Source of the DNA: Gammaproteobacteria bacterium | Lineage (GTDB): Bacteria; Pseudomonadota; Gammaproteobacteria; HK1 | Assembly (NCBI GenBank): GCA_021773645.1 | Contig: JAJFJU010000003.1 | Span: 55,495 to 119,494 of the forward strand | Direction: 5' to 3' | DNA length: 64,000 nucleotides | Shown: positions 16,984 through 25,725 of the stretch, one piece after another | Position numbering within the stretch: position 1 is the stretch's first letter | How the letters are laid out: every line of letters begins with the position of its first letter | Program-made: the position numbers and the translations under genes | Notes under the pieces: generated by a model | The model's input: the letters and a program-made list of their open reading frames with translations, nothing else | Told to the model about the DNA's origin: nothing | Databases searched by the model: none

Positions 16984-17858
16984 CCGACCAGCGGCGTGGA
17001 AGCATCCTGCTGGAGGAGGCTACGGTGCTTCAGCAGCAGACCCTGTCAGGTGGACAGCATTTGCTGCGCCTGCAGGCCCCGGGAATTGCACAGAAGGCCC
17101 GCTCTGGGCAGTTTGTACATCTGCGCTGTGGTCCTGAGTTAGCGTTGCGTCGACCCTTTTCCCTGCTGCAAGCCAACCCCGCTGCGGGCTGGATTGAAAT
17201 TCTCTATAAGGACGTGGGCGCAGGAACCCGTTTGCTTGCCGAGCAGCAAGCCGGCACCTGCCTCAGCTTGCTGGGTCCCATTGGTAATTCCTTTCGCCCT
17301 AGCGCGGAACGTAGCCGCCCGCTATTGATCGGCGGTGGCGTAGGTTTGCCACCCATGGTGTTTCTAGCCGGTGAAATGAGCTCCGATTGGCCTGAGCATC
17401 AGGTGCTCGTATTGCTTGGTTCCGAGGTGGCCTTCCCCTTTACGCCACAACCCTCGCGTTTGTTATTGTCCGACATGCCTGCCGACGTTATTGCCGCCAT
17501 GCCATTACTGGAAGACCGCGGCGTCCCCAGCCGCTTGGCCAGCAATCAGGACTTTCCCGGCTGCTTCCAGGGCCATGTCACCGAACTCGCCGAGCACTGG
17601 CTGACGGCATTGAATGAAATCGAACTCGCCAAAGTTGAAATCTACGCTTGCGGTCCAGGTCCTATGCTGAAAGCCGCCGCCGCCCTCGCCCATCGCTTTG
17701 GTGTGCCCTCGCAATTAGCGCTGGAGGAATATATGGCCTGCGGCGTTGGTGGCTGTGCCGGCTGTGTGGTGGAACTGGCAGGACCCGATGGCCCAGAGAT
17801 GAAGCGAGTCTGCGTGGATGGACCGGTGTTTGAGGGGAGTCGGGTATTTCCGGCCTAA
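16971..17858 (+). CDS. PyrK-like FAD/[2Fe-2S] dihydroorotate dehydrogenase electron-transfer subunit
   Basis: This is a 295-residue ferredoxin-reductase-type protein. The FAD-binding motif RRPFSLL is at 60-66, the nucleotide-binding glycines GGGVGLPP at 121-128 and ACGPGPML at about 226-233. The C-terminal cluster ligands are C257, C262, C265 and C281 (ACGVGGCAGC, then RVCVDGPVF), the PyrK pattern. PyrK normally partners class 1B PyrD to pass electrons to NAD+. No pyrD is adjacent, and most gammaproteobacteria use a quinone-linked PyrD, so the partner here is unknown. It overlaps pyrC' by 13 bases, so it belongs to the pyrimidine operon. Confidence 0.85.
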   Translation: MGALADQRRGSILLEEATVLQQQTLSGGQHLLRLQAPGIAQKARSGQFVHLRCGPELALRRPFSLLQANPAAGWIEILYKDVGAGTRLLAEQQAGTCLSLLGPIGNSFRPSAERSRPLLIGGGVGLPPMVFLAGEMSSDWPEHQVLVLLGSEVAFPFTPQPSRLLLSDMPADVIAAMPLLEDRGVPSRLASNQDFPGCFQGHVTELAEHWLTALNEIELAKVEIYACGPGPMLKAAAALAHRFGVPSQLALEEYMACGVGGCAGCVVELAGPDGPEMKRVCVDGPVFEGSRVFPA

Positions 17859-17901
17859 CGCGCTGCAAAATATGTACATGTGGCACTATGAGGCGAAGTA
17901 A

Positions 17902-18576
17902 TCAGTACGCCCCATAACTATCATCTTCTTCAAATGGTGGTATCCGCCCCACTAAAGATTCCAGCAAGCTTAGTTCTGCATCGGTGTGATTTATCACCGG
18001 TGCCTCAACAATGCGTGAGCCGCCGCCGGGAAGATTTTCGATGTAGCGCGGGGATTCGTGGTGGCGGGTGCGTACGGTTTCACTAACGCTGCCGTCTGCC
18101 AAGCCCGTCAATATGGCCTCACCGTAACAGGTGCAGATGTAGCTGCGGTTTGGCTCGCTCTCAATATAGGTGGCGGTGCCACGGATACCGATGGTGGCAG
18201 TGGAAGTATGGATTAGTTTCTTCGGGCCACGGGCATAGACGGCTAGCACTGCACCAGTCAGCACGCGCAGTAATTCTACCGTTTTGCTGGTTTTTCCCTT
18301 GAGCTTAAGCTGGCTGTTCTCGCGCACAGTAAAGGCGTCACCATCGACGGCGAAGACGATTTCTGATGACGGGCCGGTTCGTATGGTGGACATTGCGGTG
18401 ATCGGGGTGTGGATAGTGGCCATCACACCATCGACGTAAACCTTTCCACGCAGGCTGTAGATGGATTGTCCGGGTGGCAGTTTGGACATGGCCAGCAGTT
18501 TATCCATCAGCCCAAGGCTCAAACCGCTTGCAACCAGACCCCCGATAAAATCTCGACGCCCTAATGGATGTTTCAT
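17902..18576 (-). CDS. FecR-domain protein with Tat-type signal
   Basis: This 224-residue exported protein carries a FecR-like beta-rich domain (about residues 40-150: VYVDGVMATIHTPI, EIVFAVDGDAFTVREN, STATIGIRGTATYIE). The N-terminus has a twin-arginine motif, GRRDFIGGLVASGLSLGL, suggesting Tat export. It is not beside a sigma factor or TonB receptor as classical FecR is, so it belongs to the wider FecR-domain group, often linked to surface or stress functions. The C-terminus is acidic. Function unknown. Confidence 0.8.
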   Translation of the reverse strand: MKHPLGRRDFIGGLVASGLSLGLMDKLLAMSKLPPGQSIYSLRGKVYVDGVMATIHTPITAMSTIRTGPSSEIVFAVDGDAFTVRENSQLKLKGKTSKTVELLRVLTGAVLAVYARGPKKLIHTSTATIGIRGTATYIESEPNRSYICTCYGEAILTGLADGSVSETVRTRHHESPRYIENLPGGGSRIVEAPVINHTDAELSLLESLVGRIPPFEEDDSYGAY

Positions 18577-18599
18577 GGTCGTGCCTCCCTAACAACTAG

Positions 18600-19082
18600 C
18601 TACAAAGTTGCGAGTATCGCCTCGGCCTTGCTGACCTCAAAGGCACCCGCTTGCTCTACATGAAGGCTGCTGACGATGCCGTCATCGACTACCATGGCAT
18701 AGCGCTGGGAGCGTACCCCCATGCCACGGGCACTGAGATCCTGATCCAGCCCTAGGGCGCAGGTAAGCGCGGCGCTGCCATCGGCCAGCATCAGCACTCG
18801 ATCTTCCACATTCTGGCCCTCGCCCCAGGCATTCATTACGAAGGCGTCGTTGACCGACAGGCAGATGATGAGATCCACACCTTTGCCCCATAGCTCATCG
18901 GCGTGTACCACAAAACCGGGCAGGTGGCTCTTCGAGCAGGTGGGGGTGAAAGCGCCGGGTAGTGCGAATAACACCACTCGTTTGTCCGCGAATAGCTCGG
19001 TGGTAGATATACCCTCAGGGCCTTCAGGGCCCATTTTATATAGGGTTTCTGCGGGAATTCTGTCACCAGCCTGAATGCTCAT
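18600..19082 (-). CDS. Peroxiredoxin, Prx5/AhpE-like (redoxin family)
   Basis: This 160-residue thiol peroxidase reduces hydrogen peroxide and organic peroxides. The peroxidatic cysteine is C49 in ALPGAFTPTCSKSHLPGF, the Prx5 signature. VDLIICLSVNDAFVMNAWG and MGVRSQRYAMVVDDG follow. The start at 19082 has AGGA upstream and lies one base past the stop of the Trm112-like gene. Fifteen upstream residues of the open frame are non-homologous. The electron donor is probably glutathione/glutaredoxin or thioredoxin, inferred from the family. Confidence 0.92.
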   Translation of the reverse strand: MSIQAGDRIPAETLYKMGPEGPEGISTTELFADKRVVLFALPGAFTPTCSKSHLPGFVVHADELWGKGVDLIICLSVNDAFVMNAWGEGQNVEDRVLMLADGSAALTCALGLDQDLSARGMGVRSQRYAMVVDDGIVSSLHVEQAGAFEVSKAEAILATL

Positions 19083-19083
19083 C

Positions 19084-19350
19084 TTAGCTGTCCTGTAGCT
19101 GTGAGGTGGGTATGCCGCGGTCTTCAAGCATGATGGGAATATCGTCGTCCACGCGGTAAATCGTGGTTTCGTTTTCCGTAATCAGCCCTTCGTCCAGCGG
19201 TTCATCCACTGTGCTGCCATCAGCGTATCTCAGCTTGCCCTGACCGATGGTGGCGTTTAGGGCTTGAAGTTTAGCCTTGGGCAGTAATTTCACCCCGATC
19301 TTGGTGACTGGGCAACAGAGTATTTCCAGTAGTTTCTTATCCACTGACAT
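19084..19350 (-). CDS. Trm112-like protein
   Basis: This 88-residue protein starts MSVDKKLLEILCCPVTK and ends with the Trm112/YcaR hallmark DDDIPIMLEDRGIP. Trm112 proteins are small partners of methyltransferases, or unassigned as YcaR. The usual second zinc cysteine (CPxC) is absent (CCPVTK) and the middle is longer than in YcaR, so metal binding is doubtful. The ATG at 19350 has an AGGAGG 10 bases upstream. It is followed immediately by the peroxiredoxin gene. Confidence 0.85.
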   Translation of the reverse strand: MSVDKKLLEILCCPVTKIGVKLLPKAKLQALNATIGQGKLRYADGSTVDEPLDEGLITENETTIYRVDDDIPIMLEDRGIPTSQLQDS

Positions 19351-19381
19351 GAGTACTACGCCTCCTGATGATTTCGGGCGG

Positions 19382-21064
19382 TTAGAAAAGCCCTTCGATT
19401 TCGCCTTGGCCATTCACCCCGATCATTTCGGCTGAGGGCGTTCGTGGCAGGCCGGGCATGTTGAGGATATCTCCGCAAAGTACCACGATAAATTCTGCAC
19501 CGGCCGATAGCTGAACATCTCTTACCGGGATTACGTGGCTAAAGGCAGCACCGATCTTGGTTGGATCGGTGGAGAAACTGAACTGAGTTTTGGCCATGCA
19601 CACGGGGAATTCACCGAAACCCTCCGCCTCAAAGCGGGCAAATTTTGCAAATATCTTTTCGTCGGCCACTACGTCATCGGCACCATAAAGGCTGCGGGCG
19701 ATGAGTCGGGTTTTCTCCCACAGCCCCGCCTGATCCTCGTATAACGGGCGGAACTGAGCCGAGGCTCCTTCAGTCAGGTTGACCACGGCCTCGGCCAGCT
19801 CCAGGGCACCTTTGCCACCATCGGCCCAGTGGGTGCATTCCGCCGCCTTGATGCCGAAGCGTGTGCAGTAGTTTCGGATGGCGGCACACTCGGCGTCGCT
19901 GTCGGTACTGAAGCGATTGATGGCGACCACCACGGGCACGCCAAAATGGCCGATATTACGGATGTGGCGGCCGAGATTGCCGAGGCCACGCTCTACCGCT
20001 GCCACGTCTTCTGCCTGCTGTTCGTTCAGCGGCAGACCGCCGTGCACTTTAAGGGCGCGGACAGTGGCCACCAGCACGGCTACATCCGGGTGCAGGCCGG
20101 CCTTTCGGCACTTTATGTCAAAGAATTTTTCCGCTCCGAGATCGGCGCCGAAGCCGGCCTCAGTGACCACGTAATCTGTCAATTTCAGGGCGGTGCGGGT
20201 GGCAATGACGGAATTACAACCGTGGGCAATATTGGCGAAAGGCCCACCGTGTATAAAGGCCGGGTTGTGCTCCAAGGTCTGGACCAGATTCGGCATTAGG
20301 GCATCGCGTAGCAATGCGGTCATGGCCCCTTGGGCATTGAGATCGCTGGCATGTATTGGCATGCCTTTATAGCTGCTGCCGACGATGATATTGCCAAGGC
20401 GACGCTCTAAATCCGTGAGATCACGAGCCAGACAGAAGATCGCCATGGTTTCCGAGGCGGCGGTGAGAACGAAGCCGGTTTCATGTGGCAGGCCATTATT
20501 GACCCCGCCTAGAGCGACCACGATATCCCGTAGTGCGCGGTCATTGAGGTCGATGGCGCGTCGCCAAGTGACCTGGCGAGGGTCGATATTGAGTGCGTTG
20601 CCCCAGTGGATATGGTTGTCGATGAGGGTGGCGAGCAGATTATGAGCGGTACTGATGGCGTGGGTATCGCCGGTGAAATGTAGATTGATGTCCTCCATGG
20701 GCAAGACCTGCGCATAACCGCCCCCAGCAGCCCCGCCTTTCATACCAAAGCAGGGGCCAAGACTTGGCTCTCGCAGGCAGATTGCTGTTTTGTGCCCCAG
20801 TTGATTGAGGGCGTCTCCAAGGCCGACAGTGGTCGTGGTTTTGCCCTCACCCGCCCGTGTCGGCGTTATGGCGGTCATGAGTATCAGTTTGCCGTCAGTG
20901 TGTTTTTCCAGGCTTTGAGTGAAGGGCAGGCCGAGTTTGGCCTTGTAATGGCCGTAGGGAATTAGCGCTTCGGTTGGAATGCCTAGCTTTGTACCGATCT
21001 CCGCTATCGGATGTGGGCTGGCAGCACGGGCGATGGCGAGATCCGGATTATTTGTGTTCACCAT
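19382..21064 (-). CDS. fhs: Formate-tetrahydrofolate ligase
   Basis: This 560-residue cytoplasmic enzyme makes 10-formyltetrahydrofolate from formate, ATP and tetrahydrofolate. The N-terminal ATP-binding motif [20 protein letters not shown] is clear. [56 protein letters not shown] and the C-terminal [15 protein letters not shown] are diagnostic. The ATG at 21064 ([13 protein letters not shown]) is preferred over an upstream codon adding 12 unrelated residues. The Trm112-like and peroxiredoxin genes follow closely, so the three may be co-transcribed. Confidence 0.95.
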   Translation of the reverse strand: MVNTNNPDLAIARAASPHPIAEIGTKLGIPTEALIPYGHYKAKLGLPFTQSLEKHTDGKLILMTAITPTRAGEGKTTTTVGLGDALNQLGHKTAICLREPSLGPCFGMKGGAAGGGYAQVLPMEDINLHFTGDTHAISTAHNLLATLIDNHIHWGNALNIDPRQVTWRRAIDLNDRALRDIVVALGGVNNGLPHETGFVLTAASETMAIFCLARDLTDLERRLGNIIVGSSYKGMPIHASDLNAQGAMTALLRDALMPNLVQTLEHNPAFIHGGPFANIAHGCNSVIATRTALKLTDYVVTEAGFGADLGAEKFFDIKCRKAGLHPDVAVLVATVRALKVHGGLPLNEQQAEDVAAVERGLGNLGRHIRNIGHFGVPVVVAINRFSTDSDAECAAIRNYCTRFGIKAAECTHWADGGKGALELAEAVVNLTEGASAQFRPLYEDQAGLWEKTRLIARSLYGADDVVADEKIFAKFARFEAEGFGEFPVCMAKTQFSFSTDPTKIGAAFSHVIPVRDVQLSAGAEFIVVLCGDILNMPGLPRTPSAEMIGVNGQGEIEGLF

Positions 21065-21278
21065 GTAGTGTTTTCCCCGGAGATGGCGAGGGGATTCCAT
21101 CGGTTGTAAGCGGCTATGACTAGGGTATTCACCTGAATGATCGTAAGTTGTTTAAGGTGTTGTCGCCAGCAGCAGATATTTTCGCCGCTCAATATATTAC
21201 GATGCCGGTCGATATGATTGCCGAGAGGCTGAAAGTCGCGGCCCAAGCGCTGATTGCGTTGTAGTGAGGATTGAGGTT

Positions 21279-21665
21279 ATGGACGAAAATCGTCGGGACT
21301 ATCCCAGAATCGACACCCAGTTTTCTGCTGATGTGCGCGATCCAGCGGGTAATGTGCTGACCGTGAGCATTATTAACCTATCTCGTGCTGGACTGCAGAT
21401 CGTTTGCGATCGTGAGAGTGCGCGCTGCATTGTGGGTGAACCGGCCTGGCCGGTGGGGGAGACTTTTTTGCTGCAACTCCGATTGCCTTTCCTGTGGCGG
21501 AAGCCGGCTGAGATCGTCATCGACTGTCGGCTGATCCATGCTACCGTGAAGCATGGTGCGGGGTTCCAGTTGGGGTTTTTATTCAACGAGTTTGTCGAGG
21601 ACGGTTACGAGTGTCTGGAGGCTTTTATCGAGGAATGCATGTGTTTTCCCTCGAATGAGGCTTAG
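21279..21665 (+). CDS. PilZ-domain protein
   Basis: This 128-residue protein consists of a PilZ domain. Both cyclic-di-GMP motifs are visible: RRDYPRID (RxxxR, residues about 4-9) and INLSRAGLQIV ([D/N]xSxxG). It therefore probably binds c-di-GMP and controls a surface or motility target. The ATG at 21279 has GAGGA 8 bases upstream; a GTG at 21264 would add five residues. A membrane Ser/Thr kinase gene follows about 90 bases downstream on the same strand. Confidence 0.88.
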   Translation: MDENRRDYPRIDTQFSADVRDPAGNVLTVSIINLSRAGLQIVCDRESARCIVGEPAWPVGETFLLQLRLPFLWRKPAEIVIDCRLIHATVKHGAGFQLGFLFNEFVEDGYECLEAFIEECMCFPSNEA

Positions 21666-21754
21666 CGTGCACCACACTTGCATGCCGATATTCATAATGG
21701 TTGGGCTTGCGTGGCTCTGAGGGTGCTTTAAAGAGGGAATCGGCTTCGGCTCAG

Positions 21755-23182
21755 ATGGAAATACAGGGATTTAAGGTTATCCGCACCATTGGTCGCGGGG
21801 GCATGGGCACCGTTTATCTGGCAACCCAGCAGTCCCTAGCCCGTGCAGTGGTGCTTAAAACCATGACTGCGGGAGAGGAAGGTACCGCCCGCGAAGAGTT
21901 TATCGAGCGTTTTCTTAACGAGGCACGCATCGTTGCGTCCCTGCGCCATCCGCACATCGTCACCATATTTGATATCGGCAATGATGATGGTGTCCTTTAT
22001 ATCTCCATGGAATATCTTGAGGGCGGTGATCTCAGAGACAAAATTCGTGATGGCATGCCTCCAGAGGAGGCGCTGGAGGTGCTGGAGAAGGTCGGTGAGG
22101 CATTGGCGCTGGCCCACAGTGAAGGCATCATCCACCGGGATGTCAAGCCAGCAAATATCCTCTATCGGGAAGATGGCACTCCGCTGCTCAGTGATTTTGG
22201 TATTGCCAAGCGCCTTAAATTTGATGCCGAATTAACCTCCACAGGAACGATACTTGGCAGTCCCGTGTACATGAGTCCAGAGCAGGCGGAAGGGATGCAG
22301 GTGGATGGCCGTACGGACATCTACTCCTTGGGTGTCATCTTTTATGAGATGTTGATGGGCTCTCGGCCCTATGAAGGCGATTCCGCCGTCAAGATCATCA
22401 TGCAACATCTGCAGGCCCCGCTACCCAAATTTCCCAAGCGTTTTGCAAGTTACCAGGATTTGCTTGACCGCATGATGGCTAAAGATCGGCAGCAGCGCTT
22501 TGCCGATGCCGCCGAACTCGTTAGCTACGTGCAACAGCTGCGGGCAGAGTTGGGCATGGGGTCGGATAGTGAGCATGGCTCGGCTTCAGCAAGCCACAAG
22601 ACGGGCGTGGCAGGCCTGCAGCGCAAGCACGTGCTATGGGGGGCCTTGGCCGGCATTTTTCTAATGGCATCTGGGGCGCTCAGTCTTTACGTCTATCTGG
22701 AGATTACCCGCGTGCCGAGCTTTAGCTATGTATCCCGGTCAAGCGTTCCAGTCCATCGGCCCGTGGCGGTCGCCAGACCAGCGGCATCGCCCAATACGGC
22801 TGGGGGAATGAATGGAAGTGGTGCTGATGTACGCCCTGAGGAGGCCATCAAGGCGCTTGAATGGCTGGCAAAGACCAGCTTTGAGAAGGACAACCTGACC
22901 ACGCCTCCGGCCGATAATGCGCATTATTATTACAGTCGTTTGCTGGCACTCGACCCGGGTAACATACTGGCAAAACAGGGGTTTTCTACCATCGCTGAGC
23001 GCTACGTTATTTTGGCGGAGAAGGCCTTTTCAGCTCGCAACTATATAAAGGCACGTTCCTACATCACCCTTGGTTTGCAGGTAGAGCCGAGTAATAAGGG
23101 TTTAGTGGCGCTGCGTTCTTTTATCGAGAATCGGGAAAAAACGCTGTTGGAACGCTTTATTGGTTTTTTCCTGGCGGGTTAG
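21755..23182 (+). CDS. Transmembrane PknB-like serine/threonine protein kinase
   Basis: This 475-residue eukaryotic-type kinase has a complete catalytic domain. The glycine loop is GRGGMGTVYLA (13-23), the ATP lysine K35, the catalytic loop HRDVKPANIL (127-136), DFG 147-149, and the activation region GSPVYMSPEQAEG. A membrane helix at about 292-317 separates the cytoplasmic kinase from a roughly 155-residue periplasmic C-terminus with TPR-like helices (YYYSRLLALDPGNILAKQGF, YIKARSYITLGLQVEPSN). The ligand and targets are unknown. The ATG at 21755 is chosen because the kinase fold begins there; the frame is open from a TTG at 21701. Confidence 0.9.
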   Translation: MEIQGFKVIRTIGRGGMGTVYLATQQSLARAVVLKTMTAGEEGTAREEFIERFLNEARIVASLRHPHIVTIFDIGNDDGVLYISMEYLEGGDLRDKIRDGMPPEEALEVLEKVGEALALAHSEGIIHRDVKPANILYREDGTPLLSDFGIAKRLKFDAELTSTGTILGSPVYMSPEQAEGMQVDGRTDIYSLGVIFYEMLMGSRPYEGDSAVKIIMQHLQAPLPKFPKRFASYQDLLDRMMAKDRQQRFADAAELVSYVQQLRAELGMGSDSEHGSASASHKTGVAGLQRKHVLWGALAGIFLMASGALSLYVYLEITRVPSFSYVSRSSVPVHRPVAVARPAASPNTAGGMNGSGADVRPEEAIKALEWLAKTSFEKDNLTTPPADNAHYYYSRLLALDPGNILAKQGFSTIAERYVILAEKAFSARNYIKARSYITLGLQVEPSNKGLVALRSFIENREKTLLERFIGFFLAG

Positions 23183-23216
23183 AGTCCGTTTGGTTTCAGT
23201 GCTCGCGGCGCGGGCG

Positions 23217-23693
23217 TTATTTTTTGTCCGCTGAGCGCGTACCGGTATTTTGTTTATCAAAGCTGGAGATAAGTGCTTTCAGACGATCGATGGTTGCCTG
23301 ATCCATATTTTCGGGTGTTTCTTCTGCCTGGTCCTCGGTTTTAGCCTCTTCTGCGCCCTTCTCAGCCTGTGCCCGCCGGCGCAGTGATTCCTCGCGCCGG
23401 GCCAGTTGTTCCAGACGCTTGAGCTCGCCAAGCTGCTTGCGCTCGTCATATTCCCGATAAGCCGCTTCACGCAGCGCCTTGCGACGCTCAGGTGTGACCT
23501 TGAGTGCGGTGTCGTCCAGCAGCCGTCCATCCTCAAATACCACCACCCGAGGGCCGGGATGGGTACTGCGGTACCAGACCGGCGGCCCACCAGAGAGCTG
23601 TGGGGTACCGCTATGGGCATCAATCCATTGGTACATGCGGGCATTGGCCATGCCCGACAACGAGATGAATACGGCGAGTAGTACCCACTTCAT
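23217..23693 (-). CDS. DUF4124-domain exported protein
   Basis: This 158-residue protein has a cleavable signal peptide (MKWVLLAVFISLSGMANA) and the short DUF4124 motif directly after it (RMYQWIDAHSGTPQLSGGPP). A long, charged, probably coiled-coil tail follows (ERRKALREAAYREYDERKQLGELKRLEQLARREE). DUF4124 proteins are periplasmic and of unknown function. The ATG at 23693 has GGGAAGGGA upstream; the longer open frame runs into repeat sequence and is rejected. Confidence 0.85.
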   Translation of the reverse strand: MKWVLLAVFISLSGMANARMYQWIDAHSGTPQLSGGPPVWYRSTHPGPRVVVFEDGRLLDDTALKVTPERRKALREAAYREYDERKQLGELKRLEQLARREESLRRRAQAEKGAEEAKTEDQAEETPENMDQATIDRLKALISSFDKQNTGTRSADKK

Positions 23694-23755
23694 GATGCGT
23701 CCCTTCCCCAATGATGTTTTACAGCTGGCGAAAGTATAGCACTCACCCCATAGGC

Positions 23756-23966
23756 AGGAATCTGTCGGACTTAGGAGTGCTCTACTTGGCTTTGGCATCC
23801 CGCGTCGCCCTACCTCCTACATCCATGTAGTCGTGCGGGAAAGTTATTTTGGCCATATTTCCCGGTCCTTTTCGTCTAATAGAGTGACTATTATCCTCAA
23901 ACGACCAAAAAATCCGTCTGAAAATGACTCCCCCTCGCTATGAGCGCCTAAAACCGACAGATTCCT
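23756..23966. mobile_element. Putative 211-bp MITE-like element with perfect 13-bp terminal inverted repeats
   Basis: The segment begins AGGAATCTGTCGG and ends with its exact reverse complement CCGACAGATTCCT. The interior is non-coding and contains further small palindromes: CTACATCCATGTAG at 23817-23830, GGGAAA paired with TTTCCC at about 23838-23865, and TAATAG with CTATTA near 23879. It fills most of the gap between the DUF4124 gene and hemW. Its right end coincides with the hemW stop codon. It is unrelated to the other MITE-like family in this window. No target duplication is evident. Confidence 0.65.
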
Positions 23967-25128
23967 AGGGTTTGGGCTCCGGCATCAGGCGGGTGATGAG
24001 TTCGTCTAGAAAACGCCAGCCCAGATCGCTGGGGCGGATTTGCACACTGTCTTTTTCCAGCAGATCTTGTTCCCGTGCCGCTTGCAGGGCGGGTGCAATG
24101 ATGGCGATATCTTGGCCGGTGGCGGCTTCAAAGGTTTCGGCATCAAAGCCGTCCCGAAGGCGCAGGGCATTGAGCAGAAATTCCGAAATGATTTCCTCCG
24201 CTGTGAGTTGCCAGCGGCGGGCGTCAAAACCCCCCTTCTCCAGGCCATCCATATAACGCTGCGGGCTGCGGTGGCGAATGCTGCGGATAACTTTCCAGGG
24301 GTTTTCGTGGGTCAATTTGCTGTGGGCACCGGCACCGATTCCCAGATAATCCCCGTAATGCCAGTAGTTCAGATTATGGGCGCAAGGCTTACCGTTACGT
24401 TGATAGGCGGAAATCTCATAGCGCTTGAAGCCTGCGGTGGCGAGTTTTTCCCGGCAGGGGGCCTCTATGGCATACAGTCGTTCGCCATCGGCCAGATCTG
24501 CCGGCGGTGCGCGAAAAAACGGGGTGCCTGGCTCCAAGGTGAGCTGATAGTGGGAGAAGTGAGTGCTTTGCAGGGCAAGGCCCGCTTCCACGTCGGCTAT
24601 GGCCTGCTCGGTGCTCTGCCCAGGGAGACCGTACATGAAATCGACGTTGAGATTATCAAAGCCTGCATCCCTGGCGGTGGCTACGGTGTTGCGGGCCTCT
24701 GCCGCGGTGTGGACCCGCCCTAGCTTTTTTAAGGCCTCATCGTTGAGGCTTTGAATACCAATGGACAGACGGTTGATGCCGGTGGTGCGGATCTCTCGCA
24801 GATGCCCTGCATCAACACTGGCGGGATTGGCCTCCAGGGTGATTTCCGTATCGGCGTTAAGGATGCAGCGGGCATGAATCCCGGTTAACAGGCGCTCCAG
24901 AGCTTCTGGGGAAAACAAACTCGGGGTGCCACCGCCGAAAAAAATGCTGCTGATATGTCGCCCTGATAGTGCGTCCCGCTCGCTATCAAGATCCGCTAGC
25001 AGGGCATCGACGTAACGTGCCTCGGGAATGCCTTCGCTAATAGCGTGGGAATTGAAATCACAGTAGGGACATTTGCTCAGGCACCACGGGATGTGGATAT
25101 AGAGTCCCAGCAGTGCGCTACTTTTCAT
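23965..25128 (-). CDS. hemW: HemW, radical SAM heme chaperone
   Basis: This 387-residue protein starts ALLGLYIHIPWCLSKCPYCDFNSHA, with the CxxxCxxC radical-SAM cluster site plus the extra Cys-Asp-Phe pattern of HemW. FFGGGTPSLF, LEANPAS, RLSIGIQSLNDEALKKLGR and the C-terminal HemN_C region follow. Long annotated as oxygen-independent coproporphyrinogen oxidase, HemW is now seen as a heme chaperone. It abuts rdgB without a gap. The stop codon overlaps the end of the 211-bp element, so the last few residues may have been set by that insertion. Confidence 0.94.
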   Translation of the reverse strand: MKSSALLGLYIHIPWCLSKCPYCDFNSHAISEGIPEARYVDALLADLDSERDALSGRHISSIFFGGGTPSLFSPEALERLLTGIHARCILNADTEITLEANPASVDAGHLREIRTTGINRLSIGIQSLNDEALKKLGRVHTAAEARNTVATARDAGFDNLNVDFMYGLPGQSTEQAIADVEAGLALQSTHFSHYQLTLEPGTPFFRAPPADLADGERLYAIEAPCREKLATAGFKRYEISAYQRNGKPCAHNLNYWHYGDYLGIGAGAHSKLTHENPWKVIRSIRHRSPQRYMDGLEKGGFDARRWQLTAEEIISEFLLNALRLRDGFDAETFEAATGQDIAIIAPALQAAREQDLLEKDSVQIRPSDLGWRFLDELITRLMPEPKP

Positions 25129-25725
25129 TCAGCTTGTCAGCCAGGCCCGCAGTCCACGCATGGCCTGCCCCCGATGGCTGATGGCGTTTTTGGCTTCCGG
25201 AGAGAGCTCTGCGGAAGCAACGCCCTGGTCCGGGATGAAAAAGACCGGGTCATAGCCGAAACCATTTGCACCCCGGCTTGCAGTGAGAATACGGCCCTCC
25301 CAAACACCTTGGTAGATGCGTGGCAATGGGTCGGTGGCACTTTCCAGATAAACGATGACGGCCACAAAGCGTGCACCGCGCTGCGCCTCGGGAACGCCCT
25401 CAAGGTCGCGCAATAACTTGTCCAGATTTTCCTCATCACTGGCGCCGACGCCGGCGTAGCGTGCTGAGTAGATACCCGGAGCTCCCCCGAGGGCGTCCAC
25501 TGTCAGACCAGAGTCATCAGCGATGGCAGGCAGGCCGGTCAGCTTCGCCACATGGCGTGCCTTTTGAATGGAATTTTCCACGAAGCTGAGCCCGGTTTCC
25601 TCGGCCCCTTCAACCTCAAAATGGGCCTGAGGCAGCGCTTCTATACCCGCACCCTCAAGCATTTTCCCGAGCTCACAAATTTTCCCGGGGTTTCCGGTGG
25701 CGAGCACGATCCGTTGCGGTTTCAC
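25129..25725 (-). CDS. rdgB: RdgB/HAM1 non-canonical purine NTP pyrophosphatase
   Basis: This 198-residue enzyme hydrolyses ITP, dITP and XTP to monophosphates, keeping deaminated purines out of nucleic acids. The N-terminal substrate site [14 protein letters not shown], the [29 protein letters not shown] segment and GFGYDPVFF are diagnostic; the C-terminus has SHRGQAM. It overlaps rph by 4 bases and abuts hemW, the common rph-rdgB-hemW order. Confidence 0.96.
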   Translation of the reverse strand: MKPQRIVLATGNPGKICELGKMLEGAGIEALPQAHFEVEGAEETGLSFVENSIQKARHVAKLTGLPAIADDSGLTVDALGGAPGIYSARYAGVGASDEENLDKLLRDLEGVPEAQRGARFVAVIVYLESATDPLPRIYQGVWEGRILTASRGANGFGYDPVFFIPDQGVASAELSPEAKNAISHRGQAMRGLRAWLTS

